Positions 14,859-16,485 of a stretch of 16,485 nucleotides of DNA are shown piece by piece. The DNA is from Ruminococcus sp. (GTDB lineage Bacteria; Bacillota; Clostridia; Oscillospirales; Acutalibacteraceae): positions 1 through 16,485 of the forward strand of contig JAMPAE010000015.1 of the NCBI GenBank assembly GCA_023667385.1, in the 5' to 3' direction. The notes beneath the pieces were generated by a model that did not search any database, was not told the DNA's origin, and worked only from the letters and a program-made list of their open reading frames with translations. Each line of letters begins with the position of its first letter. Position 1 is the stretch's first letter. Position numbers and translations under genes: made by a program.

Positions 14859-15021
14859 CATTGAAGCCGAAGCGCTGCCAGCGGCAGATTAAGCGAGGCT
14901 GAAATGGCGCAGCGGTCAAAATTTTATTGCGCTCCAAGCAATAAAAAATTTTGGGAACCGCAAGAGTCACGTGAGCGTCTGCTCATCAGGATTGAGCAGG
15001 ATAAGACAAGTGACTTGCATG
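14859..15021 (+). other. Structured 163-base spacer between tRNA-Leu repeat copies
   Basis: Three strong hairpins run in series. GGCAGC/GCTGCC lies at 14854-14859/14874-14879. A long arm has GCGGT (14912-14916) paired with ACCGC (14957-14961) and AAAATTTTATTGC paired with GCAATAAAAAATTTT. CTGCTCA/TGAGCAG (14979-14985/14993-14999) is closed by GTCAC/GTGAC (14966-14970/15010-15014). There is no believable protein: the open frame here runs straight into the tRNA. It looks like a small mobile repeat or a structured RNA inserted at the tRNA 5' end. Confidence 0.65.
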
Positions 15022-15056
15022 AACAAGTTAATATGCGAGAGTGGCGGAATCGGCAG
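15022..15056 (+). repeat. Direct repeat copy 2: 5' flank and start of intact tRNA-Leu
   Basis: Identical over 35 bases to 14824-14858, offset by 198. This copy continues into the complete tRNA. Confidence 0.9.
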
Positions 15057-15119
15057 ACGCGCACGTTTGAGGGGCGTGTGGGGCGACTCGTACGGGTTCA
15101 AGTCCCGTCTCTCGCACCA
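15035..15119 (+). tRNA. tRNA-Leu (anticodon GAG), CCA encoded
   Basis: Acceptor strands GCGAGAG (15035-15041) and CTCTCGC (15109-15115), discriminator A, then CCA 15117-15119. The anticodon loop TTGAGGG is closed by CACGT/GCGTG, giving anticodon GAG, which reads CUC/CUU. The T-arm is ACGGG-TTCAAGT-CCCGT. A long class II variable arm and 85 bases in total fit tRNA-Leu. It is preceded by a duplicated 5' fragment and followed by sequence that looks like an inserted element. Confidence 0.95.
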
Positions 15120-15147
15120 TGATTGACTGCCAATATGGCAACAATAG

Positions 15148-15178
15148 CTGAAACTCCTTGTAAATCAAGGAGTTTCAG
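15148..15178 (+). terminator. Terminator-like hairpin after tRNA-Leu
   Basis: CTGAAACTCCTTG (15148-15160) and CAAGGAGTTTCAG (15166-15178) form a perfect 13-bp stem with loop TAAAT, followed by TGCTTTTAC. A small TGCCA/TGGCA stem precedes it (15129-15141). It may also be part of an attachment region if an element has integrated here. Confidence 0.65.
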
Positions 15179-15293
15179 TGCTTTTACAGCCCTTTTTTCA
15201 CATTCACTTCCGAGGGAACCAAAATGAGCTTTTTCCTGAACAGCAGGGATTTGAACTGTGACATAACTAAATAATTGAATATTAAAGTAAATC

Positions 15294-15339
15294 AGACCGA
15301 TTTTTTAAGAACATAATCTTAGAATATCGGTCTTTTTTT
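15294..15339 (+). terminator. Intrinsic terminator in the tRNA-parB gap
   Basis: AGACCGAT (15294-15301) pairs with ATCGGTCT (15326-15333), with a TAAGA/TCTTA inner stem, then a T-run to 15339. No gene ends just upstream: 15179-15293 holds only a doubtful 16-residue ORF (ATG 15224). The gene it once served may have been lost at an element boundary. Confidence 0.75.
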
Positions 15340-15366
15340 ATTGCTCAAAATTGAATCCGTTACATA

Positions 15367-15389
15367 GCCGTAGATGAAAGAGCTACGGC
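15367..15389 (+). promoter_or_regulatory. Attenuator-like hairpin upstream of parB
   Basis: GCCGTAG (15367-15373) pairs with CTACGGC (15383-15389), followed by ATTTTTAAT. It lies 25 bases before a strong ribosome site with a tiny ORF and about 100 before parB, so it may reduce parB transcription. Confidence 0.5.
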
Positions 15390-15413
15390 ATTTTTAATGT
15401 AAGGAGGTACATT

Positions 15414-15437
15414 ATGTATTACTCAGGGTTCACATAG
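15414..15437 (+). CDS. Seven-residue leader-like ORF before parB
   Basis: AAGGAGG (15401-15407), seven bases before ATG, then MYYSGFT and TAG 15435-15437. The ribosome site is ideal, but the ORF is minute. It may be a leader peptide, or the stump of a gene deleted when the element rearranged. Confidence 0.35.
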   Translation: MYYSGFT

Positions 15438-15485
15438 AACTTAACTTGTTCTGATTTAATCAACTTTAATCACGGAGGTGAAATT

Positions 15486-16352
15486 TTGAGCAGCAAATCA
15501 GAAAACAAAGTAACTGCAATCCCACTGACGCAGATTGTAGATTTCCCCGACCACCCATATCAGGTTCGTGACGATGAAAGTATGAACGAACTTGTTGAGA
15601 GCATCAAAGAGCGAGGTTTGATTCAACCTGTTCTTGTACGACCGATAGAAAACGGTATGTATGAAATGGTTTCGGGACACAGACGAAAGCGAGCCTTTGA
15701 ACTTGCAGGAATAGAAACAATACCTGCAAGAGTGAAAGAACTTTCAAGAGATGAAGCGATACTTGCTATGGTGGATAGTAATCTTCAACGAGAAAAAATC
15801 TTACCCTCTGAGAAAGCGAAGGCGTACAAGATGAGATTGGATGCTATGAAAAGGCAAGCTGGCCGACCGAAAAAAGAAAATTTAGTCCCAGTGGGACTAA
15901 ATTATTCTCGTGAAGCGCTATCTCGTCAAACGGGAGAAAGCGAAACGCAGATTCAGCGATATATTCGCCTGAACGAACTTGTCCCCGAAATACTCACTCT
16001 TGTTGACGAAGGCAGAATCGCAATGCGCCCCGCAGTGGAAATCTCATACTTTCCGAAAGAAACACAGCAGCAGTTGTTTGAAGCAATCAAGTACAACGAC
16101 TGCACTCCGTCACACGATCAGGCAATACGCATGAGGAAGGCGTTGAACGAAGGCAGATTGACTAAGGAAGTAGTTGATACGATTATGGACGAAGACAAAC
16201 CTAATCAAAGGGTAAAATCTCCGTTCCGAGATAAGCGTATCGGACAACTCATTCCAAAGTCCATTCCATTTGACAAACAATGCGATTATGTACTCAGAGC
16301 GTTAGACTTCTACAACAAATACAGACAGAAAAAACGAGAGCAAGCGCGATAA
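15486..16352 (+). CDS. parB: ParB/RepB/Spo0J-family partition protein of a mobile element
   Basis: The 288-residue protein starts at TTG 15486 behind GGAGG (15474-15478). The N-terminal ParB domain has IPLTQIVDFPDHPYQVRDD, SIKERGLIQPVLVRP, and the nucleotide-binding box SGHRRKRAFELAG (63-75). The central helix-turn-helix is at about 143-165 (REALSRQTGESETQIQRYIRLNEL). The C-terminus is Lys/Arg-rich. Chromosomal Spo0J has a partner ParA and nearby parS; neither is seen here. This type is common in plasmid-like and Tn1549-like conjugative elements of Clostridia. Arginine is often CGA (at least nine codons), which is rare in the metabolic genes to the left, supporting transfer. A 25-bp palindrome lies in the linker-coding DNA. 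Confidence 0.88.
   Translation: MSSKSENKVTAIPLTQIVDFPDHPYQVRDDESMNELVESIKERGLIQPVLVRPIENGMYEMVSGHRRKRAFELAGIETIPARVKELSRDEAILAMVDSNLQREKILPSEKAKAYKMRLDAMKRQAGRPKKENLVPVGLNYSREALSRQTGESETQIQRYIRLNELVPEILTLVDEGRIAMRPAVEISYFPKETQQQLFEAIKYNDCTPSHDQAIRMRKALNEGRLTKEVVDTIMDEDKPNQRVKSPFRDKRIGQLIPKSIPFDKQCDYVLRALDFYNKYRQKKREQAR
15879..15903. repeat. 25-bp perfect palindrome inside parB
   Basis: AATTTAGTCCCA (15879-15890), central G, TGGGACTAAATT (15892-15903). It encodes the linker NLVPVGLN between the ParB box and the helix-turn-helix. It is not the chromosomal parS sequence (TGTTTCACGTGAAACA) but has the same size and symmetry class. Confidence 0.9.
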
Positions 16353-16370
16353 AAATGCTTGCTCTTTTTT
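16337..16370 (+). terminator. Terminator overlapping the parB stop
   Basis: AGAGCAAGC (16337-16345) pairs with GCTTGCTCT (16357-16365), followed by T's to 16370. The 5' arm encodes the last residues of ParB. Confidence 0.88.
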
Positions 16371-16397
16371 CATTTCACAACAGATCGGAGATACGCA

Positions 16398-16485
16398 ATG
16401 AACATTTTAACAAATACGGTTATTTTCACAGCAGGCAGAGCGATTGCATTTAATGTTATTCTCCCTGTATGGTATGCGCTGATTA
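16398..16485 (+). CDS. Start of an unknown gene (3' end outside window)
   Basis: ATG 16398 follows CGGAG (16386-16390) at seven bases and stays open to the window end (29 codons). It starts MNILTNTVIFTAGRAIAFNV and continues hydrophobic (ILPVWYALI), so a membrane protein is possible. I recognise no family. It follows parB across a terminator, probably within the same element. Confidence 0.5.
   Translation, partial: MNILTNTVIFTAGRAIAFNVILPVWYALI

Larger units (their letters stand above)
15120..16485. mobile_element. Probable edge of an integrated conjugative or plasmid-like element
   Basis: Beginning just past tRNA-Leu, gene type (ParB), codon choice and AT-rich spacers change from the metabolic region. 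A tRNA gene is a usual integration site. No integrase or repeat of the tRNA 3' end is visible in the window, so the boundary is inferred and the other end lies outside. Confidence 0.45.

Noticed and set aside
14904..15122. 72-codon open frame on the plus strand
   Set aside because: It runs through the structured spacer and across the whole tRNA-Leu gene; the C-terminal half is simply translated tRNA, a known false-gene pattern.
15240..15262. tRNA T-arm-like string on the minus strand (TTCAAATCC)
   Set aside because: The flanking bases do not pair as a T-stem and no acceptor or anticodon arm is present, so it is not a tRNA or a clear attachment-site tRNA fragment.
15224..15274. 16-residue ORF after the tRNA terminator
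   Set aside because: It has only a weak GAGGG upstream and no context; it is compatible with chance.
1..16485. CRISPR arrays, insertion-sequence transposases, rRNA genes
   Set aside because: No regularly spaced repeats, transposase motifs or rRNA sequences were seen on either strand.

Overview
The window looks like a chromosome segment of a low-to-mid GC gut-type Clostridia (Oscillospirales/Ruminococcaceae-like). The grounds are a stand-alone AICAR formyltransferase gene next to formate-THF ligase, TTG/ATG starts behind strong GGAGG sites, housekeeping proteins of clostridial type, consensus sigma-A promoters, and a tRNA-Leu gene that encodes its CCA end. The species cannot be named from sequence alone.

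Layout. 1-3819 (+): the 3' end of purB, an AICAR formyltransferase and fhs. Together they supply formyl-THF and use it in late purine synthesis. 3893-4564 (-): trmB, convergent with fhs across a shared hairpin. 4716-6211 (+): metY (O-acetylhomoserine sulfhydrylase), preceded by a consensus promoter, a palindrome at the predicted transcription start and a likely 18-residue leader peptide. 6331-12315 (-): eight tightly packed, intact phage head genes in the order small terminase, large terminase, portal, protease, major capsid, connector, head closure and tail-completion-like. No tail tube, tape measure, lysis, replication, repressor or integrase gene is present. 12575-12700 (-): an undescribed 41-residue gene with its own promoter and terminator. 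12895-14572 (+): threonine ammonia-lyase and ridA, an operon in which RidA clears the reactive enamine made by the dehydratase.

14765-15119 (+): a strong promoter followed by a 35-bp repeat that includes the 5' end of tRNA-Leu, a 163-base highly structured spacer, then the second repeat copy inside an intact tRNA-Leu(GAG). 15120-16485: AT-rich sequence with several hairpins, a tiny leader-like ORF, a ParB-family gene with foreign-looking codon use and a 25-bp perfect palindrome inside it, and the start of an unknown gene. This right end is probably the edge of an integrated conjugative or plasmid-like element next to the tRNA gene.

The most interesting items are the isolated head-only phage module (a candidate capsid-forming satellite remnant or domesticated capsid cassette), the metY leader, the tRNA-Leu duplication with its structured spacer, and the palindrome inside parB.
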